From Pseudomonadota bacterium (GTDB lineage Bacteria > Pseudomonadota > Alphaproteobacteria > Rhizobiales > Hyphomicrobiaceae): a DNA stretch of 64,000 bases. The notes beneath the pieces were generated by a model. It was not told the DNA's origin, searched no databases, and saw only the letters and a list, made by a program, of their open reading frames with translations. The translations under genes were made by a program, and so were the position numbers. The DNA lies in contig JAEZRM010000136.1 of the NCBI GenBank assembly GCA_023412805.1, positions 1 to 64,000 on the forward strand, written 5' to 3'. Below, in pieces: positions 42,013 to 53,300 of the stretch (positions within the stretch are counted from its first letter, which is position 1; each line of letters opens with the position of its first letter).

Positions 42013-43266
42013 CTACTTGTCCGCCGACCAGTTGAGCCGGAAACTCGGCTCGAATGCGCCGATAAGATCGAGCCAATCCTCCATGAGCCGCGACATCAGA
42101 AAACGCTGGCGCACGGTCTCGCGCGCGCATTTACCCATTCGGCTGCGCAACTGGGGGGCCTTGATCAGCTCGACAATCCTCCGGGCGGCCTGGTCGACGT
42201 CTTCGACCAGGAAACCGCTGACGCCATCTTCGATCTGATGGCGGATGCCGCCGACCTTGCCGCCGATGACTGGCGTGCCCTTCCACATCGCCTCGGCCAC
42301 GGTCAGTCCGAACCCTTCGCGGAGCGACTTCTGCAGAACGACCGCGGCCCGGCGCTGCAGGGCATTGACCAGAGCCGAGTCCTGCACCGACAGGATGCGG
42401 ATCCTTTCCTCCGCGCAGCCGCACAAGGACTCGAAGACCTCTTGCCCCTCCGGATCGTCCGTCGCCACGTTGCCGACAAGGACCAGCGTGCAATCGACCT
42501 CCTTGCGCGCAATCCGAAAGGCCTCGATCACGCCCTCCGGGTCCTTCCAGCGGTCGAAGCGCGATACTTGAACGACGAGAGGCCAGTCGTTTGGAATATC
42601 GTAGCGCGCAAGGCGCTCGTCGATTTCGGCGTCGGACAATTCCCTGTTCGTCGATGAAAACGGATCGATGGCGGGCATGATGAAATGCTGCGGCGTATGC
42701 AGTTTCTGGGTGTACTCGGGGAGAGACACCACGACGGCATCGTAACGCTCGATCATCGGCGCGAGATACTGCCACAGCTCCGCATTCGGCTCCGAAAGAT
42801 CGACATGGCACCGCCAGATCCAGGGAGATTTCTTGCGATAGTGCTGGATGATGGGAAGCGGTTGAGGATCGTGAACGATCACCACATCGTGCTCGAGATG
42901 CATTCTGACCGAGTTCTCGTAGACGACTTCTTCGTAGATCTGCTTCTTCAGAGGCGTGAGTTTTATCTCGGCGCCCTGCAGCGCATTGTGCATCTTCTTG
43001 GTAACGCTGAAGAAGTCCGGGCGCCCCTCGATCACGCGCCATCCTGTCCGGATGCCGGATACGTTCATCAGCAGCGTCAGCGAAGAGAGGAGCTCAGCCA
43101 CGCCGCCGCCGTAGTAGGTCGAGTTGATGTTGACCACATGCATGTCGCGAAGGCGATCCGCCTTCCTGAGGATGCGTTCGACGCTTTCGCCGCCAATGAA
43201 GGGCTCGTAGTCCTCGATCGACTTCAATCTGAAAGTGCGCTGCAGGTTCTCGGTCACGTCATCCAT
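42013..43266 (-). CDS. treT: Glycosyltransferase family 4, trehalose synthase (TreT)-like
   Basis: The 417-residue protein is a GT-B glycosyltransferase. It resembles trehalose glycosyltransferring synthase, which joins NDP-glucose and glucose: the N-terminal HVVNINSTYYGGGVAELLSSL and IRTGWRVIEG segments are typical of that group. The nucleotide-sugar site is seen in QKSLREGFGLTVAEAMWKGTPVIGG with the E-x7-E pattern. It sits 73 bp after pfkB and 57 bp before galT on the same strand. A role in trehalose or related sugar synthesis under stress is likely; exact donor and product are inferred. Confidence 0.85.
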   Translation of the reverse strand: MDDVTENLQRTFRLKSIEDYEPFIGGESVERILRKADRLRDMHVVNINSTYYGGGVAELLSSLTLLMNVSGIRTGWRVIEGRPDFFSVTKKMHNALQGAEIKLTPLKKQIYEEVVYENSVRMHLEHDVVIVHDPQPLPIIQHYRKKSPWIWRCHVDLSEPNAELWQYLAPMIERYDAVVVSLPEYTQKLHTPQHFIMPAIDPFSSTNRELSDAEIDERLARYDIPNDWPLVVQVSRFDRWKDPEGVIEAFRIARKEVDCTLVLVGNVATDDPEGQEVFESLCGCAEERIRILSVQDSALVNALQRRAAVVLQKSLREGFGLTVAEAMWKGTPVIGGKVGGIRHQIEDGVSGFLVEDVDQAARRIVELIKAPQLRSRMGKCARETVRQRFLMSRLMEDWLDLIGAFEPSFRLNWSADK

Positions 43267-43339
43267 CGCTTGTCCTCGCTGATCCCTTCGATCTGGTGCT
43301 CACCGCCAGTGTCCGGAAGTTTACGAACGCCGCTAAGGG

Positions 43340-44278
43340 TCAAACTGCATGGATGACCACCTGACCGTGGAGAGCGGTTACATGTTCGTGCAGGCAGAGT
43401 TGGGTGCCCCAGGTCATGAGCGCGGCGGAACCGGCCGCCATGGCGTACCGGAAGGCCTCCTCCGGGCCATGGCCGGATGCGATTGCCCACACCATGGCAC
43501 CCAGGAAGCTGTCGCCGGCGCCGACGGTGCTCACGGCCTTTATCGGGAGGGCCGGTGCGCGCAGCGCCATGTCGCGCGTGACCAGCAGGGCCCCCTGATC
43601 GCCGAGAGACAAGGCGACGATCTCCGCGCCTCCCGTAGCAATCAGATCGCGGCACGCGGTCACCCGGGACTCCTCGGTGTCGAGGGACTGCCCCGTCAAC
43701 TCACGAAGCTCGCGCAGACTGGGCTTGATGAGGAACATGCCTTCGGTGAGGCCGGCTGCCAATGCCGGTCCCGAGGAGTCGAGCACGGGCTTTACGCCCC
43801 ACTTCTTGGCTGTGCGCGCCACTCTTGCGTAGAAGTCGTCGGGAACCTCGGGAGGCAAGCTCCCGCTCATGACAAGAAAGCCCGGACGGTCGCACAAACG
43901 CTCGAGTTCATGGGCGCACTGCTGCCATTCCGCTGCGCTGAGCGGTGGGCCCGGCAGGACAAACCGATACTCGTCACCTGTTCCCTTCTCCAGAACCGTA
44001 AAGCTGGTACGGGTTTCGTTCCCTATTGGAAACGTGACACTGTCGATGCCCTCCGCATCGACGAGGCGTTGGAGGAGCTGTCCGGTTGCGCCACCTACCG
44101 GATAGATCGCAGTGACGTTGCCTCCCATCCGCCGAATAACGCGCGCGGCATTGATGCCGCCTCCGCCGGGATCGTATCGGGAGGATGCGCAACGCAATTT
44201 GTGAACCGGCACGATCTGCTCGACCGAGGTCGATATATCGACAGCCGGGTTGATTGTCAGAGTGGCGATGGATGGCAT
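43340..44278 (-). CDS. pfkB: PfkB-family sugar kinase (6-phosphofructokinase II-like)
   Basis: The 312-residue protein belongs to the ribokinase/PfkB family. ATLTINPAVDIS at the start and GGGGINAARVIRRMGG near residue 35 match phosphofructokinases of the PfkB/FruK branch. The anion hole and catalytic Asp are in STVGAGDSFLGAM. The start MPSIATL at 44278 is preferred; the frame opens 7 codons earlier. Substrate is fructose-6-phosphate or a related sugar phosphate. It lies between glk and the TreT-like gene in one leftward operon. Confidence 0.88.
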   Translation of the reverse strand: MPSIATLTINPAVDISTSVEQIVPVHKLRCASSRYDPGGGGINAARVIRRMGGNVTAIYPVGGATGQLLQRLVDAEGIDSVTFPIGNETRTSFTVLEKGTGDEYRFVLPGPPLSAAEWQQCAHELERLCDRPGFLVMSGSLPPEVPDDFYARVARTAKKWGVKPVLDSSGPALAAGLTEGMFLIKPSLRELRELTGQSLDTEESRVTACRDLIATGGAEIVALSLGDQGALLVTRDMALRAPALPIKAVSTVGAGDSFLGAMVWAIASGHGPEEAFRYAMAAGSAALMTWGTQLCLHEHVTALHGQVVIHAV

Positions 44279-44476
44279 ACTGCGGCTCCCGAGTTGCAAT
44301 CGCCCTGGCGATCGGCTGATCCAACAAACAAAGACGGAGGTGCCGCCTCATGCGTCCGTGAAGCGCAGGGATGAAGCAGATGGCATCCCTGCCCCCCATA
44401 TGGTGCCCGTTCCCTCAATGCCCGGCGCTCGCGTGCTCCAACTCACCCGGCCGCGCGGGACTGATCGCCGATACCG

Positions 44477-45436
44477 TCAAAGCTGGCGGAGAAATCTTGC
44501 CGCGCCGAGCAGGGCAGGCACCGGCCGCGTTATCACGTAAGTGGGAATGTCCTTCAGATAGCTGAGAAACCGTCCTTTCTCTTGAAAGCGGCTGCGGAAC
44601 TCGGACTCGACAAAGGTCGATCCCAGCTTCGGGACGATCCCTCCGGCTATATAGATGCCGCCCCGCGCACCGAGTGTCAGAGCCAGGTTGCCGGCGATCG
44701 TGCCCAGCATTGCGCAGAACATGGCGGTTGCCTCGCGGGCCCGCGGATCCTCCTTGCCAATGCGCGGATCGGTGATCTGCGCAGGCGTGAAAGGAGCCGA
44801 CCGCACGCGCTCGAACTCGCAAAGTGTTTCGTACAGATTGACGAGGCCGGGCCCCGAGATCACACGCTCCGCGGACACATGGTCATAGCGACGGCGCATG
44901 AGGTCCAACACGACGCTCTCGCGCGCAGTGATCGCCGGCATGGTGACATGGCCGCCTTCGCTCTGGAGCGGAACGGCGCGGCCTTCACGCATCAACAAGG
45001 CGCTGACACCGAGACCAGTGCCCGGCCCGATGACACCGATGGGCGCACCCTCGCTTGCCGCTCCAGACCCCACCTGGACGATGTCAGCCCTGTCGAGCTC
45101 TGGAATGGAGAGCGCGTTGGCGGCGAAATCGTTGATGACATGAAGCCTGTCGAGACCGAGGCGCACCCGCAAGTCCTCGATCGAGAAAGTCCACGGGTGA
45201 TTGCTCATGCGCACCCGGTCGCCGACCATAGCTGCGGCAATCGCCAGCGCACCCACAGTCGGCTTGGCGGACGGCGGCTCTTCCGCCAGATAGCTCAAGA
45301 TGGCATCTGCGATATCCGCATAGGCTTGGGAAGAAAACACGCGAGCGGGACCGATGGTGCCGTCGGGGCGGAGTATCGCAAAACGGGCGCTGGTCGCGCC
45401 AATATCTCCCAACAGAGACAGTTCGCCGCTCACCAT
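44477..45436 (-). CDS. glk: Glucokinase
   Basis: The 319-residue protein is a Glk-type glucokinase of the ROK-unrelated bacterial family. GDIGATSARFAIL is the phosphate-1 motif. VINDFAANALSIP carries the catalytic Asp, and GVIGPGTGLGVS and SEGGHVTMPA are sugar and nucleotide contacts. It phosphorylates glucose with ATP. It is about 80 bp downstream of the CBS-BON gene and 200 bp upstream of pfkB on the same strand, so glucose could enter as glucose-6-phosphate and be passed to PfkB or TreT. Confidence 0.92.
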   Translation of the reverse strand: MVSGELSLLGDIGATSARFAILRPDGTIGPARVFSSQAYADIADAILSYLAEEPPSAKPTVGALAIAAAMVGDRVRMSNHPWTFSIEDLRVRLGLDRLHVINDFAANALSIPELDRADIVQVGSGAASEGAPIGVIGPGTGLGVSALLMREGRAVPLQSEGGHVTMPAITARESVVLDLMRRRYDHVSAERVISGPGLVNLYETLCEFERVRSAPFTPAQITDPRIGKEDPRAREATAMFCAMLGTIAGNLALTLGARGGIYIAGGIVPKLGSTFVESEFRSRFQEKGRFLSYLKDIPTYVITRPVPALLGAARFLRQL

Positions 45437-45517
45437 CGCGCTCCCATCTTCGATGCCTCATGCCGCAGATCGAGCCTATCGACAACTGTCGCAACACCGG
45501 CAGCCCGCCTCTGCTCC

Positions 45518-46210
45518 TTAACTGCGCCCAGATTCCGATCCGACGACCACCATGCGATCTTCCACCTCCTTGACGCCGGGCACCCTTCGCGCGGTCGAAA
45601 CCAGTCTTGTGCGGAGGGCCGCGTCCGTTGTGGCGCCGCGCAGCTCGACCGCCCCGTCACGCACCACCACGTTGATCGAGCTCCAGCCTGATGTTGGTTC
45701 CAGCGACAATGCATCAATCACACGCTGACGCAGAGCGCGGTCTTCGGTGCCGGCCGAAGGCATATCCTCCGCTTGCCGTGCGAGCCCACGGAGCAGATCA
45801 GCCCGACTCACGATGCCATTGACCTTCCCATCCTTGACGACAGGCACCCGCTTGATGTCATGGCGTTGCATCATGTCAGCGATCTCGCGGACTGGCATGT
45901 CCTCGCTGACGGTGGTCACGTCGGGCGTCATCACGTCGGCTACAGTCAGAAGGCGCGCCAATCCAGCCCCCTCGCCCCAGCCCTCCGAGCCGAGCAGAAA
46001 CTCGAGCCATTGAGGCCGATCTCGTTCGGGGGCGCCTTTCTGGCCGCGCAGTAGATCCCGCTCCGTCACCATGCCGACCAGATTTCCGTTCTCGTCGACC
46101 ACCGGTAGCCCGCTGATGCGGTGCCGTAGCATCAGGCGCGCGGCCTCTTCGATCGGAGCCGTTGGCTGAATACTTGCCGCCCCAAGCGTCATAACGTCAG
46201 ATGCCCGCAT
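45518..46210 (-). CDS. CBS-domain pair with BON domain
   Basis: The 230-residue protein has two CBS domains (about residues 8-60, ISGLPVVDENGNLVGMVTERDLL, and 90-145, IKRVPVVKDGKVNGIVSRADLL). A C-terminal BON domain (about 158-225, INVVVRDGAVELRGATTDA) follows. Such proteins sense adenine nucleotides through CBS and may bind membranes or partners through BON. The ATG at 46210 has GGAGGCGACT upstream; the open frame reaches 46576 but without a good start. It is first in the leftward operon of sugar-kinase genes and may report energy state. Confidence 0.9.
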   Translation of the reverse strand: MRASDVMTLGAASIQPTAPIEEAARLMLRHRISGLPVVDENGNLVGMVTERDLLRGQKGAPERDRPQWLEFLLGSEGWGEGAGLARLLTVADVMTPDVTTVSEDMPVREIADMMQRHDIKRVPVVKDGKVNGIVSRADLLRGLARQAEDMPSAGTEDRALRQRVIDALSLEPTSGWSSINVVVRDGAVELRGATTDAALRTRLVSTARRVPGVKEVEDRMVVVGSESGRS

Positions 46211-46599
46211 AGTCGCCTCCTGAGGGTCGGACACATCTCGACCCATGCTCGTCTCTGAAGAAATCATCTCGAACTGCCGTGGCAGGGTACTCGAAATGTC
46301 CACGCGAGCAAGCCGTGGCATCGCTGTCGGCTCAACCATGTTCCGCTGCACAGCCCAAAGATGTCGCCGCGGTCTTCCCACACAGGTCCACGTTGTCTGA
46401 TCCAGTTGCTCGCTCGCACATTGGATCGGACCGGGAAACAGATACCGAAGCCACGCACGACAGACAGGCGGAGAGAAGCCGTCGCGATGCGCCTGCGCCT
46501 TGAGCCGGATCAAGGCCCACCCATCAGCACTCACGCTAATCGGAACTAGGCGATGAAGGGGGTATCGAAGCGTCATTCTGACGCGAAAGAGAGGAACAG
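46211..46599. promoter_or_regulatory. Divergent region between CBS-BON and secreted-protein genes
   Basis: This 389-bp stretch contains no supported gene. It must hold the promoter of the leftward CBS-glk-pfkB operon and that of the rightward small secreted protein. The only clear element is the FNR/FixK-like box at 46500-46513. Confidence 0.55.
46500..46513. promoter_or_regulatory. FNR/FixK-like box near 46.5 kb
   Basis: TTGAGCCGGATCAA differs from the 31130 box only in two bases and keeps TTGA and ATCAA. It is centred about 93 bp before the ATG at 46600 and about 297 bp before the CBS-BON start on the other strand. The rightward gene is the more likely target. Confidence 0.65.
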
Positions 46600-47037
46600 A
46601 TGTTGAAGAAGCTCATCTCCGCTGCCGCAATAGGCGTACTCGGTCTTGCTGCAGCGACATTCGGATCCGCGCAAGCGGCCGTGACAAACTTGGGAACCGG
46701 AGCACTCGCACTTCCCGCTGACCCTCTCGTCATCCAGACGCAGGCAAAAGGAGGCAAAACAGCGCGTCGCTCAGCAGCGCCGCGGCGCGCCAGCCCCCGT
46801 CGACAGGCTGCACCGCGACGGGCGAGTACCACTCGGAAAGCCGTACCGCGAAGGGCCGCGCCGCACCGTTCTGCGCGAGCCTACCGCTGGAGCCGCGACC
46901 GTCGCTACCGGTTCTACGGACCGTTCTTCGCCGTTCCGCTTGGCTTTTCGCTCTACGCGACGCATCCCTGCTATGATTGGGGATTTGGCCCGAGCGGCTG
47001 GGGCTACTATTGGAACGAGGCCCGGTGCCCGTTGTGA
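46600..47037 (+). CDS. Small exported Arg/Ala-rich protein
   Basis: The 145-residue protein has a signal peptide (residues 1-26, SAQAA). A low-complexity basic segment follows (about 50-90) with repeated PRRA units. The C-terminus is aromatic (RFYGPFFAVPLGFSLYATH and a Trp/Tyr-rich end with two cysteines). It could be an envelope or DNA-associated protein; I recognise no family. The ATG at 46600 follows GAGAGGAACAG. The upstream FNR-like box suggests redox control. Confidence 0.7.
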   Translation: MLKKLISAAAIGVLGLAAATFGSAQAAVTNLGTGALALPADPLVIQTQAKGGKTARRSAAPRRASPRRQAAPRRASTTRKAVPRRAAPHRSARAYRWSRDRRYRFYGPFFAVPLGFSLYATHPCYDWGFGPSGWGYYWNEARCPL

Positions 47038-47260
47038 TCATCCGATAAGGCGTGGGTGACGTGCTCTTGGCTGGCGCACGCTGCTTCTGCGCCTGCCATT
47101 GCCTGTTCTGGCCAGCGGGTGCCCAACCTCGAGAGGCTCTAAGCGTATCGCAGGGTGCCGTACTACAAGCACCAGGCTCCCCTGAACACGGATAGGCATA
47201 TCATCAACCGGCAATTGGCGGAGATCGTGACCAACCCCACGATCTCCGGGGCGCATCAGC

Positions 47261-48640
<1,380 letters not shown>

Positions 48641-48664
48641 CCAAGCACCATTTGAGGGTAAAGC

Positions 48665-50275
48665 TCACCGTTGGAGAACGCGGAGCAGCGCGCGCCCTAG
48701 ACGGATGACAACGTTGCTTGACGGACGGCCTCTGCCGGAAGCCTCTCCTTGATGTGGCCTTCTTGAGACGCACTGATCGTTCTGCCACGCAGCACGTGTG
48801 GTTGAGCTGCCTACGCCGAAGTGGCCGTGGATTGGACCATGCGCATCGAAAGCTTCAGGCTGCCAACAGATCCAGCAGGTACTTGCTGCCAACAGATCCA
48901 GCAGGTACTTGGCCGGGCCGCCACTACCGAGATCGCGTACTTGAGCAACGATCTCTCGCGCGATTGCGCCGTCGAAGCGACCCGAGACATTGTCTAGGAA
49001 CTTCGCTTCGATCTCGGACGATGTAAGCGGCGCTTGCGGATCGCCCTTCGGGAAATCGCGCGACTCCGTGAACCTGCGGCCGTCCTTGGTCACGATCGTC
49101 ACGCGGGCCGGAAACTTGGCCGGGTAGAGCTTCGTCAGCTCAGGATCGGCAATCACCTCGGTGTTCGCCAGCAATCTCTGCACGTCATCGCGCATCACGC
49201 GTTCGGCCGTGAATTGCTGCTGTCCCACCACTTGGTCGAGAGCGGCGACAGCGCAACAGTATGGCACACTGACGCGTGCACCCATCGGCGTCGTGACGTT
49301 CTTTGCGGAGAAGTGCGACTTCACGGTGCTGTAGGTCTCGTTCGTTACGCTCGCAATATCGGACGGCTTCAGGTCGTTCTGCGTGACGATGGCGAGAGTA
49401 GCTTGAATGGGCGCGTGGCTCGCCAGGATCGAGGGGAAATACTTGAAGCCGTTCTGCAGGATCTCCCACTCGGCACCAAGGCCCCTGGTCAACGCAGCCG
49501 GATCGGGCTCGAGCGAGAATGCATTGAGATAGCCCTTCTCGTGCTCGAGCATGGTCGGCGGGGCCGTCCCGCCGATCGCGGCAAGGCGCGCCGAGAGCAC
49601 GCCGTTGAACGCGGCCTTGCCGGGGTGCAGGCTTTTTGTGAGATCGCCGGAGGTGAAGAACGTGTTCAGCCCTGCCGCCTGGGTGCCTGCGAAACCGAGT
49701 GCGGCGCGCGCCCCCGCAGCATCGAGGCCGAGCGCCGAGGCGCTCGCCGCGGCGGCACCGAACGTCCCGTTGGTCGCTGTCGAATGCCAGAACCGGTAGT
49801 GGGTCGGCATCACCGCCATGCCGACGCGGACCGCCACCTCATATCCGGCCACGACGGCAGTTATGAGCGCGCGCCCGGAGAGATTCTGCGCCTCGGCAAG
49901 GGCCAGGGCCGGCGGCACGACAACGGAACCTGCGTGCAGCAGCGCGCGCTTGTGCGTATCGTCGAAGTCGGCAGCGTTGACGAGCGTCCCGTTCGCGAGC
50001 GCCGCCAAGGCCGCATCCGCCTTGATGCCGGGAGAGCCCCAGATCGTGGCCGACGGGGCCGACCCAAAGGTGGCGACCAGCCTGGTCATGACGGCCGCCT
50101 TCTCCGGATCGTCGCGCCACGCCCCGATGGCGCATCCGAGAGCGTCGAGAATGACGTCGCCGGCCTGCCGCACGACCGCCTCGGGCAAGTCCTCGAACTT
50201 CAGCCCGGCAATGAAAGCGCCAAGCAATGCCGTCGGGCCGTCGGATTCACTCTGCTGCTGGCGCGACTCGACCAT
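48665..50275 (-). CDS. MmgE/PrpD family protein with frameshifted tail
   Basis: The protein belongs to the MmgE/PrpD (2-methylcitrate dehydratase/aconitate decarboxylase-like) family. VILDALGCAIGAW, DFDDTHKRALLHAGSVVVP, and the SLHPGKAAFNGV segment are clear. The true family ending is AKYLLDLLAA followed by TGA. A perfect 26-bp tandem duplication (48860-48911) repeats exactly this end and shifts the frame, adding about 70 unrelated residues before a stop at 48665. The core is intact, so the enzyme may still fold. The start is ATG 50275, or GTG 50299. No propionate-cycle partners are adjacent, so the substrate is open. Confidence 0.85.
   Translation of the reverse strand: MVESRQQQSESDGPTALLGAFIAGLKFEDLPEAVVRQAGDVILDALGCAIGAWRDDPEKAAVMTRLVATFGSAPSATIWGSPGIKADAALAALANGTLVNAADFDDTHKRALLHAGSVVVPPALALAEAQNLSGRALITAVVAGYEVAVRVGMAVMPTHYRFWHSTATNGTFGAAAASASALGLDAAGARAALGFAGTQAAGLNTFFTSGDLTKSLHPGKAAFNGVLSARLAAIGGTAPPTMLEHEKGYLNAFSLEPDPAALTRGLGAEWEILQNGFKYFPSILASHAPIQATLAIVTQNDLKPSDIASVTNETYSTVKSHFSAKNVTTPMGARVSVPYCCAVAALDQVVGQQQFTAERVMRDDVQRLLANTEVIADPELTKLYPAKFPARVTIVTKDGRRFTESRDFPKGDPQAPLTSSEIEAKFLDNVSGRFDGAIAREIVAQVRDLGSGGPAKYLLDLLAASTCWICWQPEAFDAHGPIHGHFGVGSSTTRAAWQNDQCVSRRPHQGEASGRGRPSSNVVIRLGRALLRVLQR
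48860..48911. repeat. 26-bp perfect tandem duplication
   Basis: CTGCCAACAGATCCAGCAGG plus TACTTG occurs twice in a row (48860-48885 and 48886-48911). Removing one copy restores a stop right after the codons for YLLDLLAA in the MmgE/PrpD gene, showing that the duplication is the recent event. Replication slippage is the simplest origin. Confidence 0.93.
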
Positions 50276-50399
50276 TGGCGTCCTCAGCTCCTTTGCCACC
50301 GGAGAAGCAGAATCATATCGGGTCGCGCTCCGCAGCGCACCTGCCGACTTTGAATGGTGGCGCGCTGCCCAGTCGGATCAAGTCGAGCTTGCATCGGCG

Positions 50400-53300
50400 T
50401 CACGCCAGTCGCTCTTCCTTCTGAATGCGATCGCGCTCGCCTCTCAGCACCACATAGATCGCCGGGATCACGAGCACGGTGAGCGCCGTCGAGGAGGCAA
50501 GACCGAACAACAGCGAGATCGCGAGGCCCTGGAAGATCGGGTCTGTGAGAATGACGGCAGCGCCGATCATCGCAGCAAGTGCCGTGAGCAGGATCGGCTT
50601 GAAGCGAATCGCGCCGGCTTCGAGCAGGACGTCGATCAGCGGCCGATCGTTCGTGCGCGCGTGGCGGATGAAATCAACGAGCAGAATGGAGTTTCGCACG
50701 ATGATACCGGCAAGCGCGATGAAGCCGATCATCGACGTTGCCGTGAACGGCGCGGCGAACAGCCAGTGGCCGAGCATGATGCCGATCAGGGTCAAGGGGA
50801 TCGGCGTGAGGATGACGAGCGGCAGCTTGAACGAGCCGAACTGCGCGACGACGAGGATGTAGATGCCGAGGATCGCGACGGCGAACGCGGCGCCCATGTC
50901 GCGGAAGGTGATCCACGTCACCTCCCATTCACCATCCCACAGCAGCGTCGGCTTGGATTCGTCCCGCGGCTGACCGTGCAGGACGATCGCGGGCTTCTGG
51001 ACATCACCCCAATCGGCCTTCGCGATCGCGTCCGCCACCGCGATCATACCGTAGACTGGCGCCTCGAAAGCGCCCGCAAGCTCCGCCGTGATCATCGCGG
51101 CGGCACGGCCGTTGCGTCGGAAGATCGGGTAGGAGGCCGGCTCCCGCGTCACGGAGACCACGTCGCCCAGCTCGACGATGTCCCGTGCGCCAGGCAGCGC
51201 ATTGGCCGGCACCGGCATCGCCAACGTCCGCTCACTCACGACCCGTTCGCTCTTCGGCAATGCGATGCGGATCGGGATCGGTTGGCGCCCGCCGCCACGG
51301 TGCGAGTAGCCGACGGTCGTGCCGCTGCCGAGGCTGCGGATCGTGTCGTAGACGTCATTCTGCTCGACGCGATGATATTCCAGATTGTTCTGGTCGATTG
51401 CGATGCGGACGCGCTCCGGGCGATTGTGGAAGCTGTCATCGATATCGACGATGAACGGCACACTCTCGAACGCCGCGCGCACCTTCGTCGCGACGGCGCG
51501 GCGCGTCTCGGCATCGGGACCATAGATCTCGGCGAGCAGCGTCGCGAGCACCGGCGGCCCTGGTGGCGGCTCGACCACCTTGACGGCTGTACCTGCGGGA
51601 AGAGGCAGATCCTTCAGGCGGGCGCGGAGTTCGAGAGCAACATCGTGGCTCGCCCGCGCCCGGCGCTTTTTGGAGGTGAGGTTGACGGCGATGTCGCCCT
51701 GCTGCGGCTCGGCACGGAGGTAGTAATGGCGCACGAGGCCGTTGAAGTTGAAGGGCGCCGCCGTCCCGGCATAAGTCTGGAATGAGACGACATCGGGCAC
51801 GACCGCGAGCCGCTCGACCATCGATTGAAGCACCCGATCGGTTTCCTCCACCGACGCCCCTTTGGGCAGATCGACGACGACCTGAAGTTCGGTCTTGTTG
51901 TCGAATGGCAGCAGCTTCACCGTGACATGCTGGGTGTAGAGCAACGCCAGCGAGGCCAAGGTGACGATACCTACTGCCAGCAGAAAGCCCCACGATCTCT
52001 GCTTCGACTGTAGGATCGGCCGTGCCGTTGCGATATAGGCGCGGCCGAGCCATCCGCCGTGGGCGGCATCATGCGCGTGCGCCGCCGGATCCGCTTTGCC
52101 CCCGAATTTGATCATCAGCCATGGTGTCAGCATCACCGCAACAAAGAACGAGAACACCATCGCCGCCGACGCATTGGCCGGGATCGGGCTCATGTACGGC
52201 CCCATCATGCCGGAGACGAACAGCATGGGGAGCAGAGCGGCAACTACGGTCAGCGTCGCCACAATGGTCGGATTGCCGACCTCGGCGACCGCCTCGATCG
52301 CCGCTTGGGTGCGGGTGCGGCCATCCTTCATTGCCCAGTGGCGAGCAATGTTCTCGATCACCACGATCGCGTCGTCGACCAGGATGCCGATGGAGAAAAT
52401 CAGCGCGAACAGGCTTACGCGGTTGAGCGTATAGCCCATGATTCGGGCGGCAAAGAGCGTGAGGAGGATCGTCGTCGGGATGACGACGGCGACAACCATC
52501 GCCTCGCGCCAGCCGATCGCGACCGCGACGAGGATGACGATCGAGATCGTCGCCAGCGCCAGATGGAATAGAAGCTCGTTGGCCTTCTCGTTGGCGCTCT
52601 CGCCGTAGTTGCGTGTGATGGCCATCTCGACGTCGGCCGGGAAGATCTGCCCGCGCACCTGTTCCAGGCGTTCGATGATCTCATCCGCAATGACCACCGC
52701 GTTGGTGCCCGGCCGCTTGGCAATGGCAAGCGATACGGCAGGTGATCGCTCGAGCCCGGCGGGCATCTTGCGCACATTCGTGACGCGAGCCTCGGTAGGC
52801 TCGGTGGCAAGCACGACGCGAGCGACGTCGCGCACGTAGACCGGACGTCCGTCGCGGGCAGTGATGAAGAGATTGCCGATCTCGGAGGCGCTCTGCAGCG
52901 TCTGGCCGGCCAGAAGCGTGCGCTGCTGCTGGACTTCGCGAACCTTGCCGATCTGCAGGGAACGATTGGCGCCGGATACCTTTGCGGAAAGCTGCTGGAG
53001 CGTGACGCCGTAGAGCGAAAGCTTCTCCGGATCAGGCTCGACACTGATCTCCTCGGGTTGCTCGCCGACCATGTAGGTGAGGCCGATGTCGGCGAGCTTG
53101 ATGACCTCGCTCCGGAGCTCGCGAGCGAGGCGCGTGAGGTCGTTCGATGTCCACCTCGATGCAGCTTCAGGGGTCGGTGTCAGCGTGACGACCACGATGG
53201 CGACATCGTCGATGCCGCGGCCGACGATCAGGGGCTCGGGGATGCCGACGGGGATCCGCTCCATGTTGGCGCGGATCTTCTCGTGCACGCGCAGGATCGC

